64,000 nt of DNA, taken from Pinibacter sp031553495 (GTDB taxonomy: Bacteria; Bacteroidota; Bacteroidia; Chitinophagales; Chitinophagaceae). The stretch covers positions 1 to 64,000 of the forward strand of contig JAVBLN010000006.1 in NCBI GenBank assembly GCA_031553495.1. The letters run 5' to 3'. The notes under the pieces are model-generated. The model did not search any database, had not been told where the DNA came from, and saw only the letters and a list, made by a program, of their open reading frames with translations. Positions 35,976 to 45,638 of the stretch are shown one piece after another (within the stretch, counting starts at the first letter, position 1; every line of letters starts with the position of its first letter). A program made the translations under genes and the position numbers.

Positions 35976-37310
35976 ATGAACATTATGAGAAAAGAGATGG
36001 CTTTATTGTGTATAACCCTGTTTCTTTCAACTTTTACAATAAAGGCGCAAAGTATTGATAGTACTGCATTAAGCCTTGAGCAGTGTATTCAATATGCATT
36101 AAAACATCAGCCATTGTACCAACAGGCAAATATGGATATCGACATCACTGAAGAGCAGGTAAAAACTGCATTGTCGGACTGGCTTCCACAAGTGAATTTT
36201 AATTTCAATCTTCAGCATTATACTCAATTGCCGGTATCGCTTTTTCCGGATGCTAATACCGGGGAAAAAAAACCGATAAGCATTGGTGTAAGAAATACTA
36301 ATACTCTGGCTTTTGGACTTAATCAAAATATCTTTAACCGCGATGTTATGATGGCTTCGCGAACTGCAACTGATGTGCGCACCAGGGCAAAACAAAGCCT
36401 GACTGATTTCAAAATTGATCTTGTGGTGCGTGTGAGTAAAGCTTATTATGATGTGCTGCTTACCGGAAAAAGAATAGAGGTACTGGTAGCGGATACTCAA
36501 CGACTGGCTCGCAGCCTGAAAGACGCTAGGAGCCAGTATAATGCGGGAATGGCAGATAAAACGGATTATAAGAGAGCGACGATTTCGTTGAATAATTCGA
36601 AGGCGGCACTGGCGGCTGAACAACAATCGCTGAAGGCTAAATATGTGTTTCTGAAGGAAGCTATGGGTTACGATGATCCGGAAAAAATAACTGTGATTGG
36701 AGATACATTGCAATTGCAACGGCAAATTATTGTAGATACATCTTTCGGAGTTAATTATGAAAATCGCATAGAATATCAACTGTTGAAAACTCAGCAGAAA
36801 TTACAAACCGCAAATCTGAAATATTATAAATGGGGATTTCTTCCCAGTGTATCGGCTTTTGGTAATTATAACCTTATGTTTCAGAATGATGAATTTGCAA
36901 AGTTGTATAACGCCAGTTATCCGAATTCACTTTTTGGTCTTACTTTTTCTGTGCCAATTTTTCAGGGTACCAAGCGTGTTCACCAGGTAAGGCGGGCCGA
37001 GCTTGAATTGAAACGCATGGACTGGGATTTCCTTCAATTGAAAAACTCCATCAATACGGAATATTCTTCTGCGCTTGCGTCATATAACAGCAACCTTAAT
37101 AACTATTATGTTTTGAAAGATAATCGTGATCTGGCTAATGATGTATATAATGTTATTGAACTGCAATATAAGGAGGGAATAAAAACATACCTGGAAGTGA
37201 TCGTTGCACAATCTGACTTGCGTACGGCGCAATTAAATTATTACAATGCGCTGTTTGAAGTGCTGTCGAGCAAAGTGGATGTGGAACGGGCTTTAGGGCT
37301 GATCCAATAA
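35976..37310 (+). CDS. TolC family outer-membrane efflux protein
   Basis: This 444-residue protein has a signal peptide (about 1-24, ending TIKAQS) and two OEP repeats rich in long helices. Examples are SLEQCIQYALKHQPLYQQAN, VVRVSKAYYDVLLTGKRIEV and VYNVIELQYKEGIKTYLEVI. It forms the outer-membrane channel of the tripartite pump whose adaptor and RND permease follow. In-frame ATGs at 35976 and 35985 are both possible starts. A subfamily A repeat lies in the gap before the adaptor gene. Confidence 0.92.
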   Translation: MNIMRKEMALLCITLFLSTFTIKAQSIDSTALSLEQCIQYALKHQPLYQQANMDIDITEEQVKTALSDWLPQVNFNFNLQHYTQLPVSLFPDANTGEKKPISIGVRNTNTLAFGLNQNIFNRDVMMASRTATDVRTRAKQSLTDFKIDLVVRVSKAYYDVLLTGKRIEVLVADTQRLARSLKDARSQYNAGMADKTDYKRATISLNNSKAALAAEQQSLKAKYVFLKEAMGYDDPEKITVIGDTLQLQRQIIVDTSFGVNYENRIEYQLLKTQQKLQTANLKYYKWGFLPSVSAFGNYNLMFQNDEFAKLYNASYPNSLFGLTFSVPIFQGTKRVHQVRRAELELKRMDWDFLQLKNSINTEYSSALASYNSNLNNYYVLKDNRDLANDVYNVIELQYKEGIKTYLEVIVAQSDLRTAQLNYYNALFEVLSSKVDVERALGLIQ

Positions 37311-37365
37311 TAGTAAAAAATAATAAATAAAAATGCAGATGTTATAAGTTATGATGTTTTGCCTG

Positions 37366-37433
37366 GCTCAATAGAATTACTACCGTACAAGTGAGTGACA
37401 CAACGATGCTTAATAGTAGCAATACTGCCGGTT
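37366..37433 (-). repeat. Interspersed repeat, subfamily A (-), inside the efflux operon
   Basis: This complete A copy (GTGAGTGACACAACGATGC; end AATACTGCCGGTTCCC) lies between the tolC gene and the adaptor gene. A promoter-like TACATTTG follows it, so the adaptor and permease genes may have their own transcript. Confidence 0.85.
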
Positions 37434-37509
37434 CCCGAAAAACACTTGGCGTTATTATACTGACTGATGTATTAATGAATTGTAAGCGAAGGAAAATTTT
37501 ATAACAAAT

Positions 37510-37517
37510 TACATTTG
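37510..37517 (+). promoter_or_regulatory. Candidate -7 element (TACATTTG) for the adaptor/RND genes
   Basis: An exact TAnnTTTG match lies 23 bp before the adaptor start codon and downstream of the repeat. A TTG lies 27 bp further upstream, a little farther than ideal. Confidence 0.4.
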
Positions 37518-37539
37518 GCCAAAATAAAATAAAAAAAAT

Positions 37540-38652
37540 ATGCAGATGAAGCAAGCCATTTACTGTTGCTGTTTTTTTGTATTGGGAACAATTTGTTTTA
37601 GTGCTTGCAGGGAGAAAAAGGCCGCGCCGCCGCCCCCTGTTGTACCGGTTGTTGTTGCCCAGGTGCAGGAAGAAAAGGCTGTTTATTATGACGAATTTCC
37701 CGGAGTTATAAATTCACCGGATGAAGTGGAAGTGCGTGCTCAGGTTACCGGCTATATTACCGGAATTTTTTTCCAGGATGGACAAAAGGTGCGGAGAGGA
37801 CAGAAGCTGTATTCAATTGATCAACAGCAGTATCAGGCCGGATATGATCAGGCGGTTGCGAACCTGAATTCGGCAAAGGCAAATTTGGAAAAAGTGCAAA
37901 AAGATGCGGACAGATATAACCAGTTGCTGAAGCAGGATGCTATTGCCCGGCAAAAAGTTGATTATGCCGAAGCTGATCTGAAAGCGGCGAAAATGCAGGT
38001 GGCAGCGGCCCAGGCAAATGTTACTAATCTTAGTGCCAATTTGCGTTATTCCATTATCACTTCTCCAATGGATGGAACGATTGGTTTTTCGCAAGTGAAA
38101 AGGGGTGCGCTGGTTACTCCGGGAAGTACAATTCTCAACATCATATCAACCAACAATCCGATCGCGGTGGATTTTAATATTGATGAAAAACAGGTGCCTT
38201 TATTCATGAGCCTGGTGGGTAGGAATCCTGTTGATTCGATATTTACTATTACGCTTGCAAATGGTATGACTTACGAATATCCCGGAAAAATAAGTGTTAT
38301 GGACAGAGCAGTGAATCCGCAAACCGCAACTTTAAAAGTACGTCTTGAATTTCCAAATCCAAAAGATATGCTGAAGGTGGGAATGAGCTGTATAGTTCGC
38401 GTGAAAAACAGTGAGGCCGGGCATCAAATTGTAATTCCTTACAAATCGGTTGTGGAGCAAATGGGTGAATATTTTGTGTACATAGTAGGAGATAGCAGTA
38501 AGGCTGAACAGCGTAAAGTATCGTTGGGAAAAACTATTGCAGATAAAATTATAGTAAAACAAGGTGTAGAGGTGAATGAGAAAATAGTAGTGGAAGGTGT
38601 ACAGAAATTAAAACCCGGTGTTACTTTAAAAGTAGCGAATGATGGGAAATAG
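37540..38652 (+). CDS. RND efflux periplasmic adaptor lipoprotein (HlyD/AcrA family)
   Basis: This 370-residue protein has a lipoprotein signal; the probable lipidated Cys is about 23 (ICFSACREKK), followed by a Pro-rich segment. Barrel-sandwich halves are recognisable in VEVRAQVTGYITGIFFQDGQ and LRYSIITSPMDGTIGFSQVK, with a coiled-coil hairpin between (about 95-150). A membrane-proximal domain ends with GVQKLKPGVTL. It joins the TolC channel to the AcrB-like permease encoded next. The order is tolC, adaptor, pump. Confidence 0.93.
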   Translation: MQMKQAIYCCCFFVLGTICFSACREKKAAPPPPVVPVVVAQVQEEKAVYYDEFPGVINSPDEVEVRAQVTGYITGIFFQDGQKVRRGQKLYSIDQQQYQAGYDQAVANLNSAKANLEKVQKDADRYNQLLKQDAIARQKVDYAEADLKAAKMQVAAAQANVTNLSANLRYSIITSPMDGTIGFSQVKRGALVTPGSTILNIISTNNPIAVDFNIDEKQVPLFMSLVGRNPVDSIFTITLANGMTYEYPGKISVMDRAVNPQTATLKVRLEFPNPKDMLKVGMSCIVRVKNSEAGHQIVIPYKSVVEQMGEYFVYIVGDSSKAEQRKVSLGKTIADKIIVKQGVEVNEKIVVEGVQKLKPGVTLKVANDGK

Positions 38653-38734
38653 TCAGTTGTAAAAAAATGCCTGCATGGAGATGTGGACTTTTTATTGCTT
38701 GTGACTGATAACTTACGACTTATAACTTATAAAG

Positions 38735-41700
38735 ATGATCGCAGAAACTTTTATTAAAAGGCCGGTAACAGCTATTGTTATTTCTATAGTACTGGTGCTG
38801 GTAGGTATAATAGCGTTGCTCAGTTTGCCAATAGGACAATATCCTAATATCACTCCGCCTGTAGTGCAGGTGTCCGGTACATATACCGGCGCGGATGCTC
38901 AAACCGTAGAGCAAACAACCACAACACCAGTGGAGGTACAAATAAATGGTACGCCCGGCATGACGTACCTTCAAAGCAATAGTACAAGCGATGGACGAAC
39001 CACAATGAATGTGAATTTTGAATTGGGAACGAATGTAGATATCGCGGCGTTGGATGTTCAAAACAGGGTGGGGGTTGCTACGCCTCAATTGCCGGATGAT
39101 GTAAAACGTTTGGGCTTAACCGTTAGAAAGCGTAATCCTAGTATATTGATGTTGGTGGGAATTTATTCTCCTAAAGGAACTCACAATATTTCGTTTATTG
39201 ATAACTATGCGAATATTTTTGTGAAAGACGCGTTGTTGCGTACCAAAGGAGTGGGGGACATTTTTGCTAGAGCCGACGACTTTAGTATGCGTGTGTGGTT
39301 GCAACCGGATAAGATGGCGAACCTTGGGTTGACCGCTTCTGATGTTATTGGCGCGTTGCAGGAGCAAAACCTGCAAGTGGCGGCGGGTTCCATTGGTGGA
39401 GCGCCACAGCAGTCTATGCAGGCTTTTGAATACACTGTGTTTAGCAACAGCCGTATCAGCAAGACATCTGAATTTGAAAATATTGTAATCCGCACCAAGC
39501 CTGCGGATGGTTCTATCGTTTACCTGAGAGACGTGGCACGTGTGGAACTTGGAAAATACAGTTATTCGAACAATTCTTTTGTAGATGGTAAGCGGGCATC
39601 TTTTTTAATGATTTTCCAGGCGCCGGGTAGTAATGCGCTGGAAACAGCGGATGGTGTAGTGAAAACGATGGAAAACCTGAAAAAATCTTTTCCTTCAGAT
39701 GTGGATTATGTTGTGCCTTTTGAATCGGTAACGGTGGTGAAAGTATCAATTCATGAAGTGGTGGAAACATTGCTGATAGCGTTGGTATTGGTTATACTGG
39801 TGGTATTTCTGTTTCTGCAAAATTGGCGTGCTACATTAATTCCCATTCTTGCTATTCCTGTGGCTATTATTGGAACATTCGTGTTTTTTATACCGCTCGG
39901 CTTTACTATAAATACGCTCACATTGTTTGGATTTGTATTAGCCATTGGCATTGTGGTGGACGATGCAATTGTGGTAGTGGAAGCCGTGCAGCATTATATT
40001 GATGAACAAAAGCTGGACGCGAAGGAAGCTACCAGGCGTGCAATGAAAGATATTTCGGCGCCGGTAATCGCTATTGCGTTGATATTGGCTGCGGTGTTTG
40101 TGCCGGTTGGTTTCATCCCGGGTATTGTGGGTCGCTTGTATCAGCAATTTGCAATAACTATCGCTATCTCAGTATTGATCTCGGCTTTTGTGGCATTGAC
40201 ATTAACGCCGGCTTTGTGTTCCTTGTTATTAAGACGACAACATATTGATGAAGAATCAAAAGGCCTAAATAAATTTTTCTTTCATTTCAATGAATGGTTT
40301 AGGCGTGTTAGTTTGAATTATACATTGTCGGTAAGAAAAGCTATTAAAGGCTCTAGGTATGTTGTTGTAGTACTGCTGTGCATTTTCGTAGGAACGTACA
40401 TGTTGTTTAAATCAAAACCTACAGGATTTATTCCTACGGAAGATGAGGGCAGGTTGTATATCACGTATGAATTACCTGAAGCGGCATCTACATCGCGAAG
40501 TTTGAAAGTGCTTGACAGTATTATGAGTATTTTAAAAGAGTTTCCTGAAGTAAAGCATTATTCGGCAGTCGGAGGATTGAACGTAATTACATTCGCGTCA
40601 AAATCAAACAGCGGAACGGTATTTACGCAATTGAAAGAATGGGATGAAAGAACAGATAAGTCGCAACAGATATTTGCGCTGATAGGTCGTTTACAACAAA
40701 AATTCGCTACCATACAAGGAGCGAATGTTGTGGTAATACCTCCGCCGGCTATTCCCGGTTTGGGAAGTACAGGTGGTTTCAGTTTTATATTGCAACAGCG
40801 TGAAAGCAATGATGACATCAAAGCGTTTGAAAAGGTTCTGCAAAATTTTTTGGTAGAAGCGAACAAACGACCTGAAATAGGAAGAGCATTTTCATTTTTT
40901 ACTGCACGCACGCCTGGGTACCAGGTAGATGTAGACAGGGAAAAGACAAAACGAATGGGCGTTTCCATAAGCGATGTATATAGCACGCTGCAAACATTTC
41001 TCGGAAGCCGCTATGTGAATGACTTTACAGCCTATGGAAGAAACTTTCGTGTGATGGCGCAGGCCGATACTTTATATCGCGGAGAGATTCAGGATCTGGA
41101 TAAATACTATGTGCGAAATCAAATGGGAAATATGGTGCCGCTAAGTGCGGTGACTTCTTACAAAGTAGTAGAAAGCGCGCCAATGATCAGTCACTACAAT
41201 CTTTATCGTTCTGCTGAAATCAATGGCGATTCAAAGGCGGGATATAGTAGTGGCGATGCCATTAATGCACTGCGTGAAGTAGCGGCAAAAGTGCTACCTA
41301 ACGGTTACGGATATGAGTTTTCAGGATTAAGCCGCGAAGAGATCAATGCCGGCTCAAGCACTACAATAATATTTGTATTGTCTATAACATTTGTATTTTT
41401 ATTCCTTGCAGCATTATACGAAAGTTGGTCTGTACCGTTCTCCGTATTGCTGGCCGTGCCTATTGGCGCTTTCGGAGCCATATTAACACTTACACTAACA
41501 AAATCGCTAAGCAATAATGTGTATGCGCAAATTGGGTTGGTTACATTAATTGGACTTGCAGCCAAGAACGCGATTCTTATTGTGGAATTCGCGAAGGAAA
41601 GGGTTGATGCCGGCATCCCAATTGTGTCGGCCACTTTAGATGCAGTACGGATTCGTTTGCGACCGATTTTGATGACATCGCTTGCGTTTATATTGGGTGT

Positions 41701-41923
41701 GTTGCCGCTGGTATTTGCAAACGGAGCCGGTGCTATTGCCCGTCAAACCATTGGTTATACGGTGTTGGGCGGTATGCTTGCAGCTACTCTGCTCGCAATT
41801 TTTACCGTTCCTGTTTTGTTTGTGTTGATAACGCGTATTGCATATCCTAAAAAGAGTTTGCAGGATATTAAAAGTGGTCGTCAAAAGAAATTGAGTAATG
41901 ACGGGTATATGGAAGAAATGTAG
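38735..41923 (+). CDS. RND family multidrug efflux permease (AcrB/HAE1 type)
   Basis: This 1062-residue inner-membrane pump has twelve predicted helices and two large periplasmic loops. Family marks are FIKRPVTAIVISIVLVLVGI at the start, GQYPNITPPVVQVSGTYTGA, the proton-relay Asp pair in GIVVDDAIVVVEAVQHY (TM4), and FIPTEDEGRLYITYELPEAA. The second half has LIGLAAKNAILIVEFAKE and RLRPILMTSLAFILGVLPL. The HAE1 group mostly exports hydrophobic or amphiphilic compounds using proton-motive force. Which drugs it exports cannot be told. Confidence 0.95.
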   Translation: MIAETFIKRPVTAIVISIVLVLVGIIALLSLPIGQYPNITPPVVQVSGTYTGADAQTVEQTTTTPVEVQINGTPGMTYLQSNSTSDGRTTMNVNFELGTNVDIAALDVQNRVGVATPQLPDDVKRLGLTVRKRNPSILMLVGIYSPKGTHNISFIDNYANIFVKDALLRTKGVGDIFARADDFSMRVWLQPDKMANLGLTASDVIGALQEQNLQVAAGSIGGAPQQSMQAFEYTVFSNSRISKTSEFENIVIRTKPADGSIVYLRDVARVELGKYSYSNNSFVDGKRASFLMIFQAPGSNALETADGVVKTMENLKKSFPSDVDYVVPFESVTVVKVSIHEVVETLLIALVLVILVVFLFLQNWRATLIPILAIPVAIIGTFVFFIPLGFTINTLTLFGFVLAIGIVVDDAIVVVEAVQHYIDEQKLDAKEATRRAMKDISAPVIAIALILAAVFVPVGFIPGIVGRLYQQFAITIAISVLISAFVALTLTPALCSLLLRRQHIDEESKGLNKFFFHFNEWFRRVSLNYTLSVRKAIKGSRYVVVVLLCIFVGTYMLFKSKPTGFIPTEDEGRLYITYELPEAASTSRSLKVLDSIMSILKEFPEVKHYSAVGGLNVITFASKSNSGTVFTQLKEWDERTDKSQQIFALIGRLQQKFATIQGANVVVIPPPAIPGLGSTGGFSFILQQRESNDDIKAFEKVLQNFLVEANKRPEIGRAFSFFTARTPGYQVDVDREKTKRMGVSISDVYSTLQTFLGSRYVNDFTAYGRNFRVMAQADTLYRGEIQDLDKYYVRNQMGNMVPLSAVTSYKVVESAPMISHYNLYRSAEINGDSKAGYSSGDAINALREVAAKVLPNGYGYEFSGLSREEINAGSSTTIIFVLSITFVFLFLAALYESWSVPFSVLLAVPIGAFGAILTLTLTKSLSNNVYAQIGLVTLIGLAAKNAILIVEFAKERVDAGIPIVSATLDAVRIRLRPILMTSLAFILGVLPLVFANGAGAIARQTIGYTVLGGMLAATLLAIFTVPVLFVLITRIAYPKKSLQDIKSGRQKKLSNDGYMEEM

Positions 41924-41936
41924 GATAATGTGAAAA

Positions 41937-42225
41937 TGTGAAAATGAATTTGAAAATGTGCTAATTTGAAAATGCAATAAGATCGGAATAGTTTATTTGT
42001 ATTATGCTTTGCGCTGCCTAAATGTGTAAGATTTTTATGGGACCTGCGGTAGTGCTACTATTAAGCATCGTTGTGTCACTCACTTGTGCGGCAGGAATGC
42101 TATTCAACAAGTTGTGAGTTATGAGTTTTGAGTAATGAGTGCTTTTGTTTTGGCATGCAATCAGTGAATAAAGCATTCTCCATTCTCCACTACAAGCGTA
42201 CAACACTTTCAATTTTCAACTGATT
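41937..42225. repeat. Intergenic region with A repeat (+) and simple tracts
   Basis: A GTGAAAAT-type tract (41937-41975) is followed by an A copy at 42040-42108 (GACCTGCGGTAGTGCTAC; GTGTCAC core; ATGCTATTCAAC). Heptamer words ATTCTCC follow near 42175-42195. The copy lies about 115 bp after the RND permease stop and has no paired partner. Confidence 0.75.
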
Positions 42226-42301
42226 TCAGACTTCTCTACCGTCTCCCCCTCAATGATTCCGGCAATCTTTCATTTTCGCATTTTCAAATTATCTTGCAGG
42301 T

Positions 42302-43504
42302 ATGTTAACTGCTACCATTCGGGCTTATCGGGATGCGTATAAAGGGCTTTCAAGATCAACATGGTGCCTTTCGCTTGTAATGTTGATTAACAGAAGTGGT
42401 ACAATGGTCATACCCTTTATGATGATTTATACCACCCAAAAACTTCATTTCACACTTACGCAGGCGGGTATAATAATGGGCTTGTTTGGGGTGGGCGCAA
42501 TTGTCGGCGCTTTTGTTGGCGGAAAACTTACTGATAAAATCGGTTTTTATCCGGTTCAGGTTGCGGCTTTGTTTAGCGGCGGTTTGCTGTTTATGTCGCT
42601 GGGTTTTTTGACTACATTTCTTTCGCTTTGTGTTGGCGCTTTTGTGTTGAGTTTTTGTAATGAATCATTTCGACCGGCAAATTCCACTGCTATCGCGTTT
42701 TATAGTACTGCCGAAAACAGGACACGATCTTATTCACTCAATCGTTTCGCGGTAAATTTGGGCTGGTCTGTGGGTGGCGCTTTAGGTGGTTTCCTGGCAG
42801 GGTTTAATTATCATTTACTTTTTTGGGTAGACGGATTTACCAATGTTTTCGCGGCATTGCTTATGCTTAAAATATTGCCACGAGTTATGTATAAAAAGAA
42901 AACAGAAAGTGTTTCATCCTCCGGCATTGATTCTCCCTATAAGGATAAAAAGTATATAGTGTTTATAATTTTGATGGTGGTATTTGCAACATGCTTTCAA
43001 CAATTGTTTGGCATGCAGCCTGTGTTTTTAAAATCTGAATGGAAAATAACCGAACAACAGATCGGATTACTGATGGCTGAAAACGGATTGCTTATCGCAT
43101 TTATTGAAATGATATTGGTTCACAAAGTAGAAGGCAGGCGGCATAATTTGTTTTTCGTAACCAATGGTATTTTGTGTATTGGAATTGCCTATGTGTTGCT
43201 TAATGTATTGCCTCCGCTCTTTGTAGTGGCAGTTTTTACAACCGCATTAATAACCTTTGGTGAAATACAGTGCCTGCCTTTTATGAACAGCTATTGGATA
43301 AGCAGAACGCAAACCCATAACCGCGGCAGCTATGCAGCTTTGTATACAATGGCCTGGTCAACTGCTCAGATCGTTGCTCCGGCATTAGGCTCGCAAGTGG
43401 CGCAGTACGCGGGTTTTAGAGTTTTGTGGTGGATTATAAGCATAGTATGCGGCCTGGTGGCTTTGGGAATGTTTATGTTGAGGAAGTTAGATAATGGGGC
43501 GTAA
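42302..43504 (+). CDS. Major facilitator superfamily transporter
   Basis: This 400-residue inner-membrane permease has twelve predicted helices. The MFS loop 2-3 signature is visible as GAFVGGKLTDKIGFYPVQ. A charged cytoplasmic loop at about 197-216 (YKKKTESVSSSGIDSPYKDK) separates the halves. It resembles the YdeE-like/drug-proton antiporter group, but the substrate is not readable. It stands alone between repeat-rich spacers, and a CTTATCTTGC-like promoter remnant lies just upstream. Confidence 0.9.
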   Translation: MLTATIRAYRDAYKGLSRSTWCLSLVMLINRSGTMVIPFMMIYTTQKLHFTLTQAGIIMGLFGVGAIVGAFVGGKLTDKIGFYPVQVAALFSGGLLFMSLGFLTTFLSLCVGAFVLSFCNESFRPANSTAIAFYSTAENRTRSYSLNRFAVNLGWSVGGALGGFLAGFNYHLLFWVDGFTNVFAALLMLKILPRVMYKKKTESVSSSGIDSPYKDKKYIVFIILMVVFATCFQQLFGMQPVFLKSEWKITEQQIGLLMAENGLLIAFIEMILVHKVEGRRHNLFFVTNGILCIGIAYVLLNVLPPLFVVAVFTTALITFGEIQCLPFMNSYWISRTQTHNRGSYAALYTMAWSTAQIVAPALGSQVAQYAGFRVLWWIISIVCGLVALGMFMLRKLDNGA

Positions 43505-43521
43505 GCGTACCTTATACAAGT

Positions 43522-43715
43522 TATGAGTTATGAGTTATGAGTTTTGAGTTATGAGTTTTGAGTTTTGAGTTTTGAGTTTTGAGTGCTTATGCTTTAGCTT
43601 TATCTATACTATGCGCAGCAAGAATTTGCGCATGAATGTTTCACTTTGCTGAATAGGATTACAACAGTAAAAGTGAGTGACACAACGATGCTCAATAGTA
43701 GCAATACTGTTGATG
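43522..43715. repeat. Heptamer tract and A repeat (-)
   Basis: At 43522-43586 GAGTTAT and then GAGTTTT repeat many times with a strict 7-bp period, the longest such tract in the window. A divergent A copy on the minus strand follows (43648-43715, AAGTGAGTGACACAACGATG). Confidence 0.75.
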
Positions 43716-43806
43716 CCCAAAAAGAACATTGCACATTTTTATGATGTGCATAGTATAATACATTTTGCATTCACAATTCTCCATTTTTCATTAAAAAAGT
43801 TGCTCC

Positions 43807-45132
43807 TTACTCCATAGCCCATCTGTCTCTGTCATCAGGAGAAAACTTCCAGGGAGCAAAATTATTTTCTACGTTGCTAAACATGGTATGCCATTCATGC
43901 GGCGCATTGCTTTCTTCCATAATTAAAGAACGGCGAAGCTCAAGAATGATCTCCAGTGGGCTGATACTTACAGGGCATTCTTCTACGCAGGCATTGCAAG
44001 TGGTACATGCTCGTAATTCTTCCACGCTTATATAATCGTGCAAGAGGCTTTTGGAATCATCTTTAAACGAGCCGTTTGCAGCAATGTTTTTGCCAACCTC
44101 TTCCAATCTGTCGCGGGTATCCATCATAATTTTGCGGGGCGATAATAGCTTACCCGTTTGGTTGGCAGGACAGGCAGCAGTGCAGCGGCCGCATTCGGTG
44201 CAGGAATAGGCGTCCAACAAGTTACGCCAGCTTAAATCCATTACATCTTTCGCGCCAAATTTTGCAGGCGGTTGCGCATCGGCGGGAACCAGCTCGGGTT
44301 GCATGGCATACAATACTTCGTTTTGTATTTCGGGCATATTCTTCATGTAGCCATGCGGCTTCAACCTTGCGTAGTAAGCATTTGGAAACGCAAGTAATAT
44401 ATGCAGATGCTTTGAGAATGGCAGATAGTTTAAGAAAGCTAAAATGCCGACAATATGCAGCCACCAACAAATTCGTTCGGATGCTGCAAGCATAGGACTG
44501 CTGAAATAATTCAGTATGGGATGGAATAGTTGCGAAATGATAAAATTTCCTGTTGGGTGCTCTGCGTAATGACCAAAACCACGTTGTTGTAATAGTGTGT
44601 CGCATGCATTCATTTTAAGAAACAACAGCATCAATATAATTTCCGTAATTAAAATATAATTGGCATCGCTGCGGGGCCAGCCATCCAAATCGTGACTAAT
44701 GAAGCGTTTTAATTTTATAACATTTCTGCGGGTAAGAAAAATGATGCAGGTAGTAATGGTAAGTACTGCCAGTATTTCAAAACTGTTTATAAGTATGTTG
44801 TAAAAACTTCCAAGGAAGCCGGAGAATATGCGGTGGGTGCCGAATATGCCGTCCAGCAATATTTCCAATACTTCGAGGTTGATGATAATAAAGCCGGCAT
44901 AAATAACAAAGTGCATTGCTGCTACCAACGGATTGCGAAACATTTTCTTTTGTCCGAAAGCTAATAACAGTACGTTTTTCCACCTTTCTGATGGGCGGTC
45001 GTTATATGATTCGTCTTTGCCAAGCAGAATATTTTTTCTGATGGCGGTTATTCTTTTAGTAAATGACCAAATGGCTACTGCTAAAACTAATACGAATGAT
45101 ACTTGTTGAAAAATGTGCATAGTGCGTTTCAA
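43807..45132 (-). CDS. Membrane-bound Fe-S oxidoreductase subunit (nitrate reductase gamma/HdrD-like)
   Basis: This 441-residue protein has about five membrane helices in the first 250 residues. Examples are VSFVLVLAVAIWSFTK, LVAAMHFVIYAGFIIINLEV and WWLHIVGILAFLNYL. A cytoplasmic domain with two 4Fe-4S clusters follows: CTECGRCTAACPANQ and CTTCNACVEECPVS. In Bacteroidota such proteins are usually encoded next to a second (Fe-S)-binding protein with CCG motifs; that partner is not visible downstream here. It probably passes electrons between a soluble donor and the quinone pool. The exact reaction is unknown. Confidence 0.85.
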   Translation of the reverse strand: MKRTMHIFQQVSFVLVLAVAIWSFTKRITAIRKNILLGKDESYNDRPSERWKNVLLLAFGQKKMFRNPLVAAMHFVIYAGFIIINLEVLEILLDGIFGTHRIFSGFLGSFYNILINSFEILAVLTITTCIIFLTRRNVIKLKRFISHDLDGWPRSDANYILITEIILMLLFLKMNACDTLLQQRGFGHYAEHPTGNFIISQLFHPILNYFSSPMLAASERICWWLHIVGILAFLNYLPFSKHLHILLAFPNAYYARLKPHGYMKNMPEIQNEVLYAMQPELVPADAQPPAKFGAKDVMDLSWRNLLDAYSCTECGRCTAACPANQTGKLLSPRKIMMDTRDRLEEVGKNIAANGSFKDDSKSLLHDYISVEELRACTTCNACVEECPVSISPLEIILELRRSLIMEESNAPHEWHTMFSNVENNFAPWKFSPDDRDRWAME

Positions 45133-45141
45133 TTACAACGC

Positions 45142-45149
45142 CGAAATTA
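45142..45149 (-). promoter_or_regulatory. Possible -7 element (TAATTTCG) of the Fe-S oxidoreductase gene
   Basis: On the minus strand TAATTTCG is one base from TAnnTTTG and lies 9 bp before the start codon. Confidence 0.25.
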
Positions 45150-45281
45150 GGTTTTTAATTGAAAAATGAAAGTTGAAAAGAGTGATTTCAAATTTTTGCT
45201 TCAAGTTTTATTATACTTTATAAGTAGCATCCTTAGAAATTTATAAAGCCTTTACAAAAGCTACACTGCCATTTACAAAGC

Positions 45282-45547
45282 CCACCGATGCCATGAAATA
45301 CTACTGATGAATGAAATGCGACGCAACGATGATGCCATGAAAAGCTGTCGTTCGTACCTTAAAAGATCACTGCTTTCACCAAGACCAAAATACAATAAAA
45401 AATACTATGATAAAAGCTGCAGCCGGTATTAGAAAAAATTAGCTCAAACAGCTTTTTAATAACGGCTTTTATTATGGGCCCGGCATTGGAATTACTATGA
45501 AGCAGCCGTTGCGTCGCACTCTTGTGCGGAAGTAATTTTATTCGGCA
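45282..45547. repeat. Two B repeats with their outer ends facing each other
   Basis: A B copy on the minus strand (45282-45359, AAATGCGACGCAACGATGAT) and a divergent B copy on the plus strand (45477-45547, CCGTTGCGTCGCACTCTTGT) flank about 120 bp. In the composites elsewhere the CCGGC ends point outward; here they point inward. This may therefore be the junction of two former elements. No gene is seen between 45133 and 45638. Confidence 0.65.
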
Positions 45548-45593
45548 ATTGATAATAAGGCACTACATGATGTGCTTATTACTAATTGCCGAA
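45541..45593. terminator. Long hairpin downstream of the 537-residue protein gene
   Basis: TTCGGCAATT (45541-45550) pairs with AATTGCCGAA (45584-45593), and the inner arms (AATAAG, CAC) also pair, giving a long imperfect stem. It begins about 45 bp past the stop of the minus-strand gene and could end that transcript. A T-run is not obvious. Confidence 0.5.
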
Positions 45594-45638
45594 TGATGTA
45601 ATAACTAATAGGGATATACGCTCTCCAATGTTGAGGTA

